This document shows, piece after piece, positions 16,261 to 24,630 of a stretch of DNA of 64,000 nucleotides. Under the pieces are notes generated by a model. That model was given only the letters and a program-made list of their open reading frames with translations, did not search any database and was not told where the DNA came from. The number at the start of each line of letters is the position of its first letter. Positions within the stretch are counted from its first letter, which is position 1. The position numbers and the translations under genes were made by a program. Source of the DNA: HLUCCA09 sp039822045 (GTDB lineage: Bacteria; Pseudomonadota; Alphaproteobacteria; Rhodobacterales; Rhodobacteraceae). The stretch lies in contig JBCBMY010000005.1 in assembly GCA_039822045.1 (NCBI GenBank), positions 186,001 to 250,000 on the forward strand, read 5' to 3'.

Positions 16261-17220
16261 CTATCCGACTGCGCTTAGGATCTGCGTCCAAATGGCGGTT
16301 TCATCGAAAATCACCCATTCACGCCGAAGTCCCCTTGGCCCGAGCTCCGCATGCGCGATCCCCATCACGTGCACTTCGGCGCCCGTGGGCGCACCGAAGG
16401 CCCCCCATCCCGCGTGCACTCCGGTCAGGGAGAAGCGCAGCGCCGCGCGGGGCGGCATCAGTGGATCGTCTCGCCCGATGACGTGCTGCACAGCGAACTG
16501 AGCGGACGGAAAGGACGAGCGAAGCCCCATCCAAAATGCATCTGCCGCCGCGTGGCCGTGCGCGATCACGCCGCCGGGATAGCTAAGATGGCATGCCCGG
16601 TCCCACTCGGCGGGGATCACTGAAAACTCCGCGCCCATTAGGCTGGTCAGGAGATCGGCATAGCGCGCCCCGGCCTCATGATCATTGCCTTTGCCGACGT
16701 AAGGCCCGGTCACATCGGTTTCGGGTGTCAGGGGTGTCCCCGCCTCGCCTGCAGCGAGCCGGGCCGCAACCCAGTCGCGGGGATCATGGCCAAGCTGACG
16801 GACCAGAGCGCCGTTGTCGCGGATCAGCCACTCATCGGCGATCACGTTGTCCTTGGCCCAGCAATCGGCGAAGGCGCGCCAGGTCACGCGCTTGCCCGTC
16901 GCGGGCCCGAACGCCCCTCCCCGGTGGGTGGCGGTCGAGACAATCCGGTGGGAGCTCAGCATGCCAAGTTCCGGCGTGCCGGACCAGATCACGTCCTCCC
17001 CAAGAAGCACACGGTCGGGGAACTCGGTGAGCGTGGCCATCGTCGCCGAGGTCGAGGCGGGCTCGCCAATACTCACGCCGCCGGGCGTCCGGACGATGAC
17101 GTCGGGGTGGTAGTACGCGCGCATCTTGGCGCCGAGGCCCCGCTCCTCCCAGATCTCGCGGGTGATGGTGAGGATGTAGTCGGTGAAATCCTCAAACCGG
17201 TCTTCAAACCCTTGCATCAT
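16261..17220 (-). CDS. Two-domain NTF2/SnoaL-like protein A
   Basis: 319 residues made of two NTF2-like (SnoaL polyketide-cyclase-type) halves, about 15-150 and 175-315. Each starts with a helical segment followed by a 'YYHPDVIVRTPGG' or 'HLSYPGGVIAHG' strand typical of these cone-shaped folds. Such domains isomerise, dehydrate or simply bind small hydrophobic or acidic ligands; nothing here defines the reaction. ATG 17220 overlaps the LacI stop by four bases (ATGA); a second ATG at 17217 is equally placed. A second protein of the same layout lies four genes upstream in the same cluster. Confidence 0.75.
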   Translation of the reverse strand: MMQGFEDRFEDFTDYILTITREIWEERGLGAKMRAYYHPDVIVRTPGGVSIGEPASTSATMATLTEFPDRVLLGEDVIWSGTPELGMLSSHRIVSTATHRGGAFGPATGKRVTWRAFADCWAKDNVIADEWLIRDNGALVRQLGHDPRDWVAARLAAGEAGTPLTPETDVTGPYVGKGNDHEAGARYADLLTSLMGAEFSVIPAEWDRACHLSYPGGVIAHGHAAADAFWMGLRSSFPSAQFAVQHVIGRDDPLMPPRAALRFSLTGVHAGWGAFGAPTGAEVHVMGIAHAELGPRGLRREWVIFDETAIWTQILSAVG

Positions 17221-18236
17221 CTCTCCCAATCCTCGGGGATACGCGCCGATCCACGTACTATCAGGTCGCCCGTGATCTCGATCTTCTCGACTGGTCGTAT
17301 AGGATCTTCGATCTGCGACAGGAGTGTTCGGACTGTTGCCTCGACCATGCGGTTGGCCGGTTGGCGAACCGTCGTCAGGCTGTACGCCGCCCACGACGCG
17401 GCCTGCACATCGTCATATCCGACCACCGAAACCTCGCCCGGCACGTCGATGCCAAGATCGTAGCGGAGTGCATCCATTACGCCGAAGGCCATGTGGTCGT
17501 TGCCCACGAAGATCGCGTCGGGCCGCTCGGCCTGCCAGATCTCAATCGCGAATTGCGCCGCGATCTCCCGCTCGTACATCCCATCGGCCAAAGCGACGGG
17601 CGTGAGGCCTGCCGCGTCGAGGGCGGCACGAAACCCTGCTTCACGGTCGCGGCCGGTTGTGGCCCCTTGCCAGCCGGAAATGTGCGCAATCCGGCGATGA
17701 CCACCGGCGATCAGGAACTCGGCTGCGAGCCGCCCACCTGCAAGATTGTCGGATGTGACCTGGGACAGTCCCCGGTCCTGATGGCCGCGGTTGAACAGCA
17801 CCACAGGTATCCCCGCCGCCTCACAACGGGTAAAGAGCTCGTCCGACAATCCGACCGAAGCGGCGACGATTCCATCCACCTGATAGTCAAGGAGTTCCTC
17901 GACCACCTTCTCGACCTCGGGTCCGCGCCCGCGGGCCACGAAGACGAGGATGTGGTAGCCCTGCGCCTGAAGTGCGTTCGACAGCCGCTCCAATGCCTCG
18001 GGGTAGAACTGGTTGTGCAGATAGGCCACGACGAGGCCGATTATGCGGCTTCGGCCAGTGATCAGCGAACGGGCAAGGACATTGGGGCGATAGCCCAACT
18101 CCGCAGCGGCCTTGCGCACGCGTTCCGCCATCTTAGGGCTGACCGATGCCCCGGGGGTGAAGACGCGGCTGACGGCAGACTGACTGACGCCTGCCGCGGC
18201 TGCTACGTCGAGCGATGTCACCCGTTTGTCGGCCAT
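17217..18236 (-). CDS. LacI-family transcriptional regulator
   Basis: 339 residues: N-terminal LacI helix-turn-helix (VTSLDVAAAAGVSQSAVSRVF, then the hinge NVLARSLITGRS) and a periplasmic-binding-type effector domain. It is embedded in the cluster, 19 bases after the SDR gene and overlapping the next gene by four bases. ATG 18236 follows AGGAG. A LacI-type operator at 22142-22155, in front of the first gene, is its probable target. The likely ligand is a substrate or product of the cluster. Confidence 0.9.
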   Translation of the reverse strand: MADKRVTSLDVAAAAGVSQSAVSRVFTPGASVSPKMAERVRKAAAELGYRPNVLARSLITGRSRIIGLVVAYLHNQFYPEALERLSNALQAQGYHILVFVARGRGPEVEKVVEELLDYQVDGIVAASVGLSDELFTRCEAAGIPVVLFNRGHQDRGLSQVTSDNLAGGRLAAEFLIAGGHRRIAHISGWQGATTGRDREAGFRAALDAAGLTPVALADGMYEREIAAQFAIEIWQAERPDAIFVGNDHMAFGVMDALRYDLGIDVPGEVSVVGYDDVQAASWAAYSLTTVRQPANRMVEATVRTLLSQIEDPIRPVEKIEITGDLIVRGSARIPEDWER

Positions 18237-18255
18237 GCTCACTCCTGCCGCCTGC

Positions 18256-19014
18256 TCACCCGGCTGTCCAGCCGCCATCGACCAGAAGGTGGGTGCCGGT
18301 GATGAGCGCGGCAGCGTCAGACGCCAGGAAGGTGACCGCGCCCATGACATCCTCGACTTCACCGACGCGCCCCAGCTTGATCTTGTCTTCGATCCATTTG
18401 ACGCGCTCGGGGTCGGCGAACGTGCGGGCGGTCAGCGGCGTGCGGATGAAGGTCGGGCAGATGGTGTTGACGCGAACACGAGCAGGCCCCCACTCGACAG
18501 CCATCGCCTTGGTCATGCCCTCGACCGCATGTTTGGTGGCACAATAGACCGACCGGTCAATCCCGCCGACATGCCCCATCTGGCTGGAGATCTGAATGAT
18601 CGATCCGCCGTGCCCGGCCATACCGCGCGCCACGTTGCGGGCCAGGAAAAAGGCGGCCTTGACGTTGGCCCGCATGACCGCGTCGTAGTCCTCCTCCGTC
18701 GCCTCAAGGGCCGGCGCATGGCGGGCGATCCCGGCGGAATTGACCAACACATCGAACGGGCCGTGCCGATCCACCAGCGCGTCCTGAGCTGCAAGGTCCG
18801 TGACATCAAGAACCGCTGCTTGTGCAGAGAGCCCGGCCTCGCGGATCTCGGCAACGGAGGCCTCAAGCGCCTCGGCCCCACGGGCCGCCATCACTACGTG
18901 AGCTCCAGCTTCCGCGAGGGCGACGGCACAGCCGAGGCCAATCCCGCGCGAAGCACCGGTGACGAGAGCGCGCCGACCGTCGAGCCGAAAGGAGGGCGTG
19001 CGGGGCAACGTCAT
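18256..19014 (-). CDS. Short-chain dehydrogenase/reductase
   Basis: 252 residues, a classical SDR. The Rossmann glycine motif TGASRGIG is at about residues 18-25, NSAG at about 95, the catalytic serine in QISSQ, and the YxxxK pair in YCATK. The C-terminus is FLASDAAALITGTHLLVDGGW. It oxidises or reduces an alcohol/ketone with NAD(P). Its ATG (19014) overlaps the upstream stop by four bases. In the known sulfopropanediol pathway, SDRs (HpsO, HpsP) accompany HpsN; this gene could play that role, but the sequence alone does not prove it. Confidence 0.87.
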   Translation of the reverse strand: MTLPRTPSFRLDGRRALVTGASRGIGLGCAVALAEAGAHVVMAARGAEALEASVAEIREAGLSAQAAVLDVTDLAAQDALVDRHGPFDVLVNSAGIARHAPALEATEEDYDAVMRANVKAAFFLARNVARGMAGHGGSIIQISSQMGHVGGIDRSVYCATKHAVEGMTKAMAVEWGPARVRVNTICPTFIRTPLTARTFADPERVKWIEDKIKLGRVGEVEDVMGAVTFLASDAAALITGTHLLVDGGWTAG

Positions 19015-19679
19015 GGGCCAGGCTCCGGGATTGGAGGATAGGTGATGCCACGAAAGGGCGGGAAATCGGCATAGCGGCGCGCGCGGTCGGCTTCGGGCGC
19101 CTCGCCTGGGCGAATGAGGCTGCCCTTGGGGTGCGCATAGCTCAGGATCCGCCGAGCCTCGGACCCGTCGCGCCAGGTGAGGTTGAAGGCCGCGTTCTTG
19201 GGAAAGAAGTATGCTTCGTGGAAAGGCAGGTTGTCGTAAAGCCACCAGGCCAGATCGCGCCAACTTCGCCCGGCCCGGGCCTGCGGTATAAACCAGGGCA
19301 CGGCGACTGTGGCGCACGCCCCGATCCGGCCCTTTGCGTCGCGCTTGTCCCATATATGGCCGCCATAGTTCTTGGGACTGAGGGCCATTTTTTGCGGCTT
19401 GACCTGGGTGGCCCCGAAATCGTTCAGCGCGACTGAACGATAGCCCGAACGAATGTCGATCGGCCCAAAGGTTTCGACCATAGGCTCCAGAAGGTTGCGG
19501 GCCAAGCCCCGGCCTGCTGCAAGCGCCAAATCGGGATCTTCTGGCAGGTTGGGTCGCCCGTAAAAGCTCCCGATTTCGCTGTGCAGGAAATCCCGGAAGG
19601 AGAAGTGCCGCGAAAGGCGCTCGCGCCCAAGATCCTCAAGCGCCGTGTAGCTCCCCGGCGCGCGGCGCCGTCGGGTCAC
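19011..19679 (-). CDS. Peptidase M15-like protein of unknown function
   Basis: 222 residues, no signal peptide. The N-terminal half has the look of M15-type DD-peptidase folds: FSFRDFLHSEI, then ETFGPIDIRSGYRSVALN. The usual zinc motif (SxHxxGxAxD) is not intact, however; the corresponding stretch reads GGHIWDKRDAKGRIG. It may be an inactive or specialised member, perhaps a hydroxylase-like ligand-binding protein. The start is a GTG at 19679 overlapping the upstream stop (GTGA), and its own stop overlaps the SDR start, so it is firmly inside the operon. Confidence 0.6.
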   Translation of the reverse strand: MTRRRRAPGSYTALEDLGRERLSRHFSFRDFLHSEIGSFYGRPNLPEDPDLALAAGRGLARNLLEPMVETFGPIDIRSGYRSVALNDFGATQVKPQKMALSPKNYGGHIWDKRDAKGRIGACATVAVPWFIPQARAGRSWRDLAWWLYDNLPFHEAYFFPKNAAFNLTWRDGSEARRILSYAHPKGSLIRPGEAPEADRARRYADFPPFRGITYPPIPEPGP

Positions 19680-20695
19680 GTCACGAGTTCCCGCATCCGC
19701 GCAAAGACATCGACACCGAGTTGCTCATACACATGCAGCAGGTCTACAAGCACCCAGTTTTCGCGGATGAGGTCGCCTTCGAGCCGCCAGAAGTCGAGGC
19801 TGCGCATCGTAAGGCGCTGGCCGGCGGGGGCGATACCCATCCACCCGCCACGCGTGAGGGTCTGCACCATGTTGGGCCAGCCGGTGACGCCGATGTAGTT
19901 GCCTTCGGCCATGAAGTGATAGGTGATCTCGTCGAGATATTGCCCACGGTCCGGCATAGCGGCAAGAAACGGGATCTGGTGATGGCGACGGAACCCTTCG
20001 ATGCCTCGGCCCGTGCCGATCCCGGCCGGGCCATACCATGTCATGCGGGGATGCCAGAACCGCTCAAGCTCCATCACTTCGGGCCCACCCTGGCTGGGGT
20101 GCTTCTTGAGATGCTCAAGCATGCTGACGATCACCGCGCGCGCGGCCTCGGCCTGCCCCTCAGGGTGGGGGCCCGTCCCATCCTGTGTGGCTGGGCCCGG
20201 AACATGCCAGTCTCGCCCGAGCGAGGGGGCCAGCGGCCAGGCGCGGGCCTGCATCATCACTTCGGGGATGTCCCACAGGGCCTGAACCTCGACGACACGG
20301 CCGTTCTCGATCCGAAAGAACTCGTGGAAACGCATGTGGGCGGGACGTTGAGTGGCCGGGATTCCCATCCAGTCGGTCTCAAAGGTACCAAGATAGAAGC
20401 CGCCTACGCCAACCCAGTTGGCCCCGTATTCGTCCGACCCCGCAATGCGAATCTGAGCGCGCCGCTCGATGTCAGGCCACGCTGCGGCTAGCGGGCCGAG
20501 AATCGCATCCCACCAGCCGTCCCAGCCCTCCAGGTCGCCAAAAGGCGTGCACATCCGCACCTTGGCTTCGGCATCAAACGCCTCGTCGCCGGCGCGCTGC
20601 GCACCGCGCATATCCTCGTAGAGCGCCGCTTCGAGACCGGTGATGACGGCCTTGAGTTCGCCCGGCCCAACCTGCGATCCGATTGCATCCTCCAC
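19676..20695 (-). CDS. Two-domain NTF2/SnoaL-like protein B
   Basis: 339 residues. Two NTF2-like halves, about 20-160 and 185-335. Markers are DLEGWDGWWDAILGPL and RFHEFFRIENGRVVEVQALWD in the first, and ERFWHPRMTWYGPAGIG with RSLDFWRLEGDLIRENWVLVD in the second, a typical SnoaL closing strand. It lies 58 bases behind the HpsN-like gene and is coupled to the next gene. Start GTG 20695 follows AGAGGG. It is a distant counterpart of protein A (16261-17220) in the same cluster; both may process or bind the same type of intermediate. The reaction is unknown. Confidence 0.75.
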   Translation of the reverse strand: MEDAIGSQVGPGELKAVITGLEAALYEDMRGAQRAGDEAFDAEAKVRMCTPFGDLEGWDGWWDAILGPLAAAWPDIERRAQIRIAGSDEYGANWVGVGGFYLGTFETDWMGIPATQRPAHMRFHEFFRIENGRVVEVQALWDIPEVMMQARAWPLAPSLGRDWHVPGPATQDGTGPHPEGQAEAARAVIVSMLEHLKKHPSQGGPEVMELERFWHPRMTWYGPAGIGTGRGIEGFRRHHQIPFLAAMPDRGQYLDEITYHFMAEGNYIGVTGWPNMVQTLTRGGWMGIAPAGQRLTMRSLDFWRLEGDLIRENWVLVDLLHVYEQLGVDVFARMRELVT

Positions 20696-20753
20696 GCGCC
20701 TGCCCTCTCACATATCTCCGCTGTGGCGGTCGAAATGTCCGGCCCCGCGCCGC

Positions 20754-22079
20754 CTACACCGCGGCATCGCGGTACGGCGCGGCCACACCATAAGGGACGT
20801 TCAGGCCACCGTACCGGCGCACCCGCACATTGCATTGTTCCGCGTGGCCAACAAAGCCCTCAAGCATACACAGACGCGACCCGTACTCTCCGACCTGCGT
20901 CGCCGCTTCGTCGGTCAGGATCTTTTGATAGCTGTGGGTTTTTAGGAATTTGCCGACCCAGAGCCCGCCCGTGTAGCGCCCGGCTTTTCTGGTCGGCAAA
21001 GTGTGGTTGGTGCCGATGACCTTGTCACCGTTCGCGACATTGGTGCGGGGGCCGAGGAACAGCGCGCCATAGCAGGTCATATGCTCGAGAAACCAATCGT
21101 CGCGATCGGTCATCACCTGCACATGCTCCGACGCGATGTCTTCCGACACTCTCAGCATCTCGTCGTGGTCGGCGCAGAGGATCACTTCGCCATACTCTTC
21201 CCAGCTCACGCGCGCGGTGTCTGCGGTCGGTAGAATGCCAAGCAGCCGGTCGATTTCGGCAAGTGTATCCTCGGCGAGCTTACGGGAATTGGTGATCAGA
21301 ACCGCCGGGGAGTTGTAGCCGTGCTCCGCTTGTCCAAGGAGGTCGGTGGCGCACATCTCGCCATCGACCGTATCATCGGCAATGACGCATGTCTCGGTTG
21401 GTCCGGCGAACAGATCGATGCCTACTCGGCCGAAGAGCTGACGCTTGGCCTCGGCAACAAACGCGTTGCCTGGTCCCACCAACATGTCGACCGGCGCGAT
21501 CGTCTCTGTCCCGAGGGCCATGGCGCCCACCGCCTGAACCCCACCGAGCACCAGGATCTCGTCGGCCCCGCCCTCGTGCATCGCGGCGACGATTGCGGGA
21601 TGGGGCGCGCCCTTCACCGGAGGCGCGGAGGCAACAATACGGGGGACGCCCGCGACCTTGGCCGTTAGGACCGACATGTGGGCCGAGGCGACCATTGGAA
21701 ACTTGCCGCCCGGGACGTAGCAGCCGACTGAATTCACGGGGATGTTTTTGTGCCCGAGGACCACGCCCGGGAGCGTCTCGACCTCGATATCTGTCATCGA
21801 TGCGCGCTGGGCCTCGGCAAAGGCGCGGATCTGGGCTTGCGCGAACCGGATATCGGCCATCTCGCGGGCCGAGACCTTTTGGATGGCGGCCTCAATTTCC
21901 GACTTCGTGAGGCGAAAGGCGGGTGGAGAATAGCTGTCGAACTTGTCTGAGAGCGCGCGCACGGCGGCATCGCCCTCGGTCTCAATATCCGAAAGGATGC
22001 CCTCGACGATCCCGCGCACCTTGGCGTCGTCTTCCGCCCGCGCCTCGGCGGGCTTGCCCGTCTTGAGATACTCGGCCAT
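20754..22079 (-). CDS. hpsN: HisD-family dehydrogenase, probably sulfopropanediol 3-dehydrogenase
   Basis: 441 residues of the histidinol-dehydrogenase fold. It keeps the zinc and catalytic elements: GQAEHG (Gln/His ligands), SEHVQV (Glu-His pair), NGDKVIGTNHTLPT (Asp) and EGFVGHAEQ (His). Departures from biosynthetic HisD, such as GRYTGGLWVGKFLKTHSYQKI in place of the usual end of the substrate pocket, and the catabolic setting behind a LacI operator favour the HpsN group. HpsN oxidises (R)-2,3-dihydroxypropane-1-sulfonate to sulfolactate with NAD+. ATG 22079 follows GGAGG. It is the first gene of the cluster. No sulfonate transporter or sulfolactate lyase gene lies nearby, so the substrate assignment is probable rather than certain. 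Confidence 0.75.
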   Translation of the reverse strand: MAEYLKTGKPAEARAEDDAKVRGIVEGILSDIETEGDAAVRALSDKFDSYSPPAFRLTKSEIEAAIQKVSAREMADIRFAQAQIRAFAEAQRASMTDIEVETLPGVVLGHKNIPVNSVGCYVPGGKFPMVASAHMSVLTAKVAGVPRIVASAPPVKGAPHPAIVAAMHEGGADEILVLGGVQAVGAMALGTETIAPVDMLVGPGNAFVAEAKRQLFGRVGIDLFAGPTETCVIADDTVDGEMCATDLLGQAEHGYNSPAVLITNSRKLAEDTLAEIDRLLGILPTADTARVSWEEYGEVILCADHDEMLRVSEDIASEHVQVMTDRDDWFLEHMTCYGALFLGPRTNVANGDKVIGTNHTLPTRKAGRYTGGLWVGKFLKTHSYQKILTDEAATQVGEYGSRLCMLEGFVGHAEQCNVRVRRYGGLNVPYGVAAPYRDAAV

Positions 22080-22105
22080 GGGGTCCTCCCTCCCGCATGG
22101 TAACG

Positions 22106-22133
22106 AGCATAGACGAGGCATCCTCGTCCTCAA
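22106..22133 (-). promoter_or_regulatory. Predicted sigma-70 promoter of the hpsN cluster
   Basis: On the minus strand TTGAGG (22128-22133) and TATGCT (22106-22111) are separated by 16 bases, a good housekeeping match 27 bases ahead of the start codon. The spacer is itself a perfect inverted repeat, GACGAGG-CAT-CCTCGTC (22112-22128), which could be a repressor site. Confidence 0.55.
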
Positions 22134-22141
22134 CAGGTTTT

Positions 22142-22155
22142 TGCATACGGTTGCA
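22142..22155. promoter_or_regulatory. LacI-type operator of the hpsN cluster
   Basis: TGCATACGGTTGCA fits the LacI-family pattern TGnAAnCGnTTnCA at all but one defined position, with the central CG. It lies 8 bases upstream of the predicted -35 box and 63 bases before the HpsN-like start, and the cluster itself encodes a LacI regulator. Confidence 0.65.
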
Positions 22156-22186
22156 GGAGCGGCCCGAGGGAAGCGATCGGGCCCCG

Positions 22187-22759
22187 CTAGGAGCCGCTTC
22201 GCATACGCTTCAGGATAGCGAAGAGTGCAGCACATAGAGTGAGGAGGTTTGTCCCAAGCACATGGGGCGGAACCCCTGGAGCTGCACCGCCGGGTTCGTG
22301 TTGACGGATCACCTGGACGAGTTCGCGGTTCTGCGTCCCGTCGAGAGACAAGTTGTCTCCGCCACCTTTTGCGATGTTCTCGAGGGCCTCGGCAATGCGT
22401 TTCCAAGGCATCCCATCGGGAGACATCGCTTCGATAAGACGGGTAATGGCAGAGGCGAGCCGCGCCATTTCCGTTCGTAGGCCCGCATAGTTCGCTTCGG
22501 CCGAGGCCACCCTTTGACGCTGGGCATAGCTCGCCCGACGTCCACGCCGCGCGTTGCGGACGCGCGCAAAGTGGAGATCGGACTTCATGAGCTTCTCCAT
22601 CCGGTTCATCGACGCCTCCCACCTTGCGAGCTTGGCCATCAGGGCGTCATGTGCCGAGGTGTTCGGGTCGACCCCTCCGCTGGCGTGAACTGCCATGGTC
22701 TCGCCGTTCACCTCTCGGATCAGGTGTCGAATGCGGAGGCGTTTCGCTTCATGGTTCAC
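22187..22759 (-). CDS. Hypothetical protein with C-terminal membrane anchor
   Basis: I do not recognise this 190-residue protein. It is highly charged and helical for most of its length (MAKLARWEASMNRMEKLMK, repeated Arg/Ala segments). A glycine/proline linker follows, and it ends in one hydrophobic helix (LGTNLLTLCAALFAILKRM), which suggests a tail-anchored membrane protein. It lies 30 bases behind a membrane-anchored hydrolase gene on the same strand, so it may be co-transcribed with it. The start is unsure: no good ribosome site precedes ATG 22759, and an internal ATG at 22696 is possible. The frame has no competing reading, but the gene is not certain. Confidence 0.5.
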   Translation of the reverse strand: MNHEAKRLRIRHLIREVNGETMAVHASGGVDPNTSAHDALMAKLARWEASMNRMEKLMKSDLHFARVRNARRGRRASYAQRQRVASAEANYAGLRTEMARLASAITRLIEAMSPDGMPWKRIAEALENIAKGGGDNLSLDGTQNRELVQVIRQHEPGGAAPGVPPHVLGTNLLTLCAALFAILKRMRSGS

Positions 22760-22789
22760 TTGGGAGCACTCCCTCGGCTGTGACCTATG

Positions 22790-23788
22790 TCACTCGGCGG
22801 CCTGCGACGCGTCTGCAATGCTGTGGGCCCAATCCACAATCAGGGAAACGGCCCGGTCGGTGTGACCGGGGCTCAAGATGTCTCCGGCGATGACATGGGA
22901 GGACGGATCGTCGCCTCTGCCCATGACAAAGGTATGGAGCCCCTTTGGCCCGCCCCAGCGATCATGCACTTCGCGCACAGCCGCCGGCACGATGACTTTG
23001 TCATGCTCAGAATAGAGAAACATCGCCGGCATCTCTTGCTCGCCATGGTCGAGCCGGCGGACATGCGTGACGAGCGCCGCCATAGGCAGGACAGCCTCGG
23101 TTGGGTAGCGCGTCGTCCAGTGGAGACCATGCCCCTCGTTGTGCGGCTCAAAGCTGCGCTCCTCCCCGACAAGCCAAGGCAGGAAATCCCGAGCCCAAGG
23201 AAATGTCAGAAGTGGCGCGGCAGGATTGTTGACCGCGAAATTCGGGGACACAAGGACAAGACCTGCAAGGCCTTCCGAGAGGAGCGGATCGTGCGCCGCC
23301 AAAATGGCCAGCGTGCCACCCGTCGACGTTCCGATCAGGATCACCCGTTCGCCAAGGCGCCGGCCCACGGCCATCGCTTCGGCGAGATCCTCAATCCATG
23401 CGCCGGCGTCAGCCTCTGCCATGGCGGGGCCGTCCCGCCCGTGACCAGTCAAGCGTGCAAAGAAGAGGTTGGCGCCGAGTTCTTCAGCGACGCGATCGGG
23501 AACTGGACGGATCTCTTCGGCCGACGCCGAAAACCCATGGACATAGATGAGCGCCAGGGGCGTTTGGATACCTGGCGTACCGGCCCAGACGATACGCTTC
23601 TCGGCGCCTGCACGCAGGGAGGGCACCGTCGCCTCGCTCTCGGCGACCCAGGCATCGAGATCGTCAGGTAGGGCCGCCGCGTCAAACGCGATCTCGCGGT
23701 CTACGGGCTCTCGCGGGCCCCAGATCCATGCGGCGATCCCGACAATGATGAGAAGCGCCAGAAGCACTCGGAGCACGCGACCGATCAT
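22790..23788 (-). CDS. Membrane-anchored alpha/beta hydrolase
   Basis: 332 residues. An N-terminal helix (about residues 5-24, VLRVLLALLIIVGIAAWIWG) without a cleavage site anchors a periplasmic or cytoplasmic hydrolase domain. The oxyanion strand is LIYVHGFSAS, the nucleophile elbow is GTSTGG, and the acid and histidine lie in YSEHDKV and SSHVIAG. It resembles lysophospholipase/carboxylesterase-type hydrolases. Its start overlaps the stop of the upstream hydrolase gene by four bases, and the tail-anchored protein follows, so the three may form one unit. Substrate unknown. Confidence 0.82.
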   Translation of the reverse strand: MIGRVLRVLLALLIIVGIAAWIWGPREPVDREIAFDAAALPDDLDAWVAESEATVPSLRAGAEKRIVWAGTPGIQTPLALIYVHGFSASAEEIRPVPDRVAEELGANLFFARLTGHGRDGPAMAEADAGAWIEDLAEAMAVGRRLGERVILIGTSTGGTLAILAAHDPLLSEGLAGLVLVSPNFAVNNPAAPLLTFPWARDFLPWLVGEERSFEPHNEGHGLHWTTRYPTEAVLPMAALVTHVRRLDHGEQEMPAMFLYSEHDKVIVPAAVREVHDRWGGPKGLHTFVMGRGDDPSSHVIAGDILSPGHTDRAVSLIVDWAHSIADASQAAE

Positions 23789-24528
23789 GCGATGACCTCC
23801 TCTATCGCATTGCGGATCATCTCCAGACAGTCTGGCGTTGAAAACCGATGATCGGCATCCTTGACCAACGTGAGGCGCGTGTTCTCCCCTTCGATGTGAT
23901 CGAGGAGCCGCAGCGCGACATCCGTCGTCACAGCAGTATCCGCCGTGCCTTGGAGCATCCGCACCGGCATCCGAAGCAGGAGAGGCGTACGCAGGACCAG
24001 ATTCTGCCGCCCGTCCTCGATCAGCCGGCGAGTTACGATCATGTCTTCCCCATACTCCGAGGGGAGCGCGATTTGCCCTGTTTCCATCACCTGTGCCTTC
24101 TCGGCCTCAGAAAAACGGGCCCAATAGCCGTCTTCGGTGAAATCAGGCGCAGCAGCGATGATGACAAGGCCCACCACGCGCTGTGGCTGCGACCGGGCGG
24201 CAAGAAGAGCCTGCCAGCCCCCCATCGACGATCCGACAAGGACGAACGGCACCTTCACAAGTTCGGCAAGCACGGCGGCAGTGTCTTCGGCCCAGTCGCC
24301 GATTGCGCCGTCCAGAAAGCGGCCCGAGCTTTGGCCATGACCCGAGTAATCAAATCGCAGGAACGCGCGGCCTGTCGACGCTGCCCAGTCCTCCAAATAG
24401 AGCGCCTTCGTGCCCTCCATGTCGGATCGCAGTCCACCTAGAAAGACGACGATCGGCTCTGTTCCGTGATGGAGATGATAGGCGAGCCGTCGTCCTTGGG
24501 GCGTCTCGAGGTAATCGGGCCCTGCCAT
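23785..24528 (-). CDS. Alpha/beta hydrolase (ABHD10-like)
   Basis: 247 residues, soluble. It has the hydrolase pattern with FLGGLRSDMEGTKA near the N-terminus, then FDYSGHGQSSG and the nucleophile elbow GSSMGG (about residues 100-105). The acid lies in QGTADTAV and the histidine in DADHRFS. The opening SDMEGTKA and FDYSGHG segments are characteristic of ABHD10-type (acyl-protein thioesterase-like) hydrolases. It is coupled to the following membrane-anchored hydrolase by a four-base overlap and is divergent from the HisC-like aminotransferase. Confidence 0.85.
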   Translation of the reverse strand: MAGPDYLETPQGRRLAYHLHHGTEPIVVFLGGLRSDMEGTKALYLEDWAASTGRAFLRFDYSGHGQSSGRFLDGAIGDWAEDTAAVLAELVKVPFVLVGSSMGGWQALLAARSQPQRVVGLVIIAAAPDFTEDGYWARFSEAEKAQVMETGQIALPSEYGEDMIVTRRLIEDGRQNLVLRTPLLLRMPVRMLQGTADTAVTTDVALRLLDHIEGENTRLTLVKDADHRFSTPDCLEMIRNAIEEVIA

Positions 24529-24630
24529 ACTGTCCTCCCTGAACGCCGGATGGCGCTGGCAACGAGCCTATCCCCGCCAACGGCCGCCGCAAGCCTTGCC
24601 CGCCGCGGCAGGATGCGCCTTACTTGGCGC

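Noticed and set aside
22759..22775. Short inverted repeat GGGAGCACTCCC before the 190-residue gene as a terminator
   Set aside because: The stem is only five bases, no T tract follows on either strand, and it would sit between genes that appear co-transcribed.
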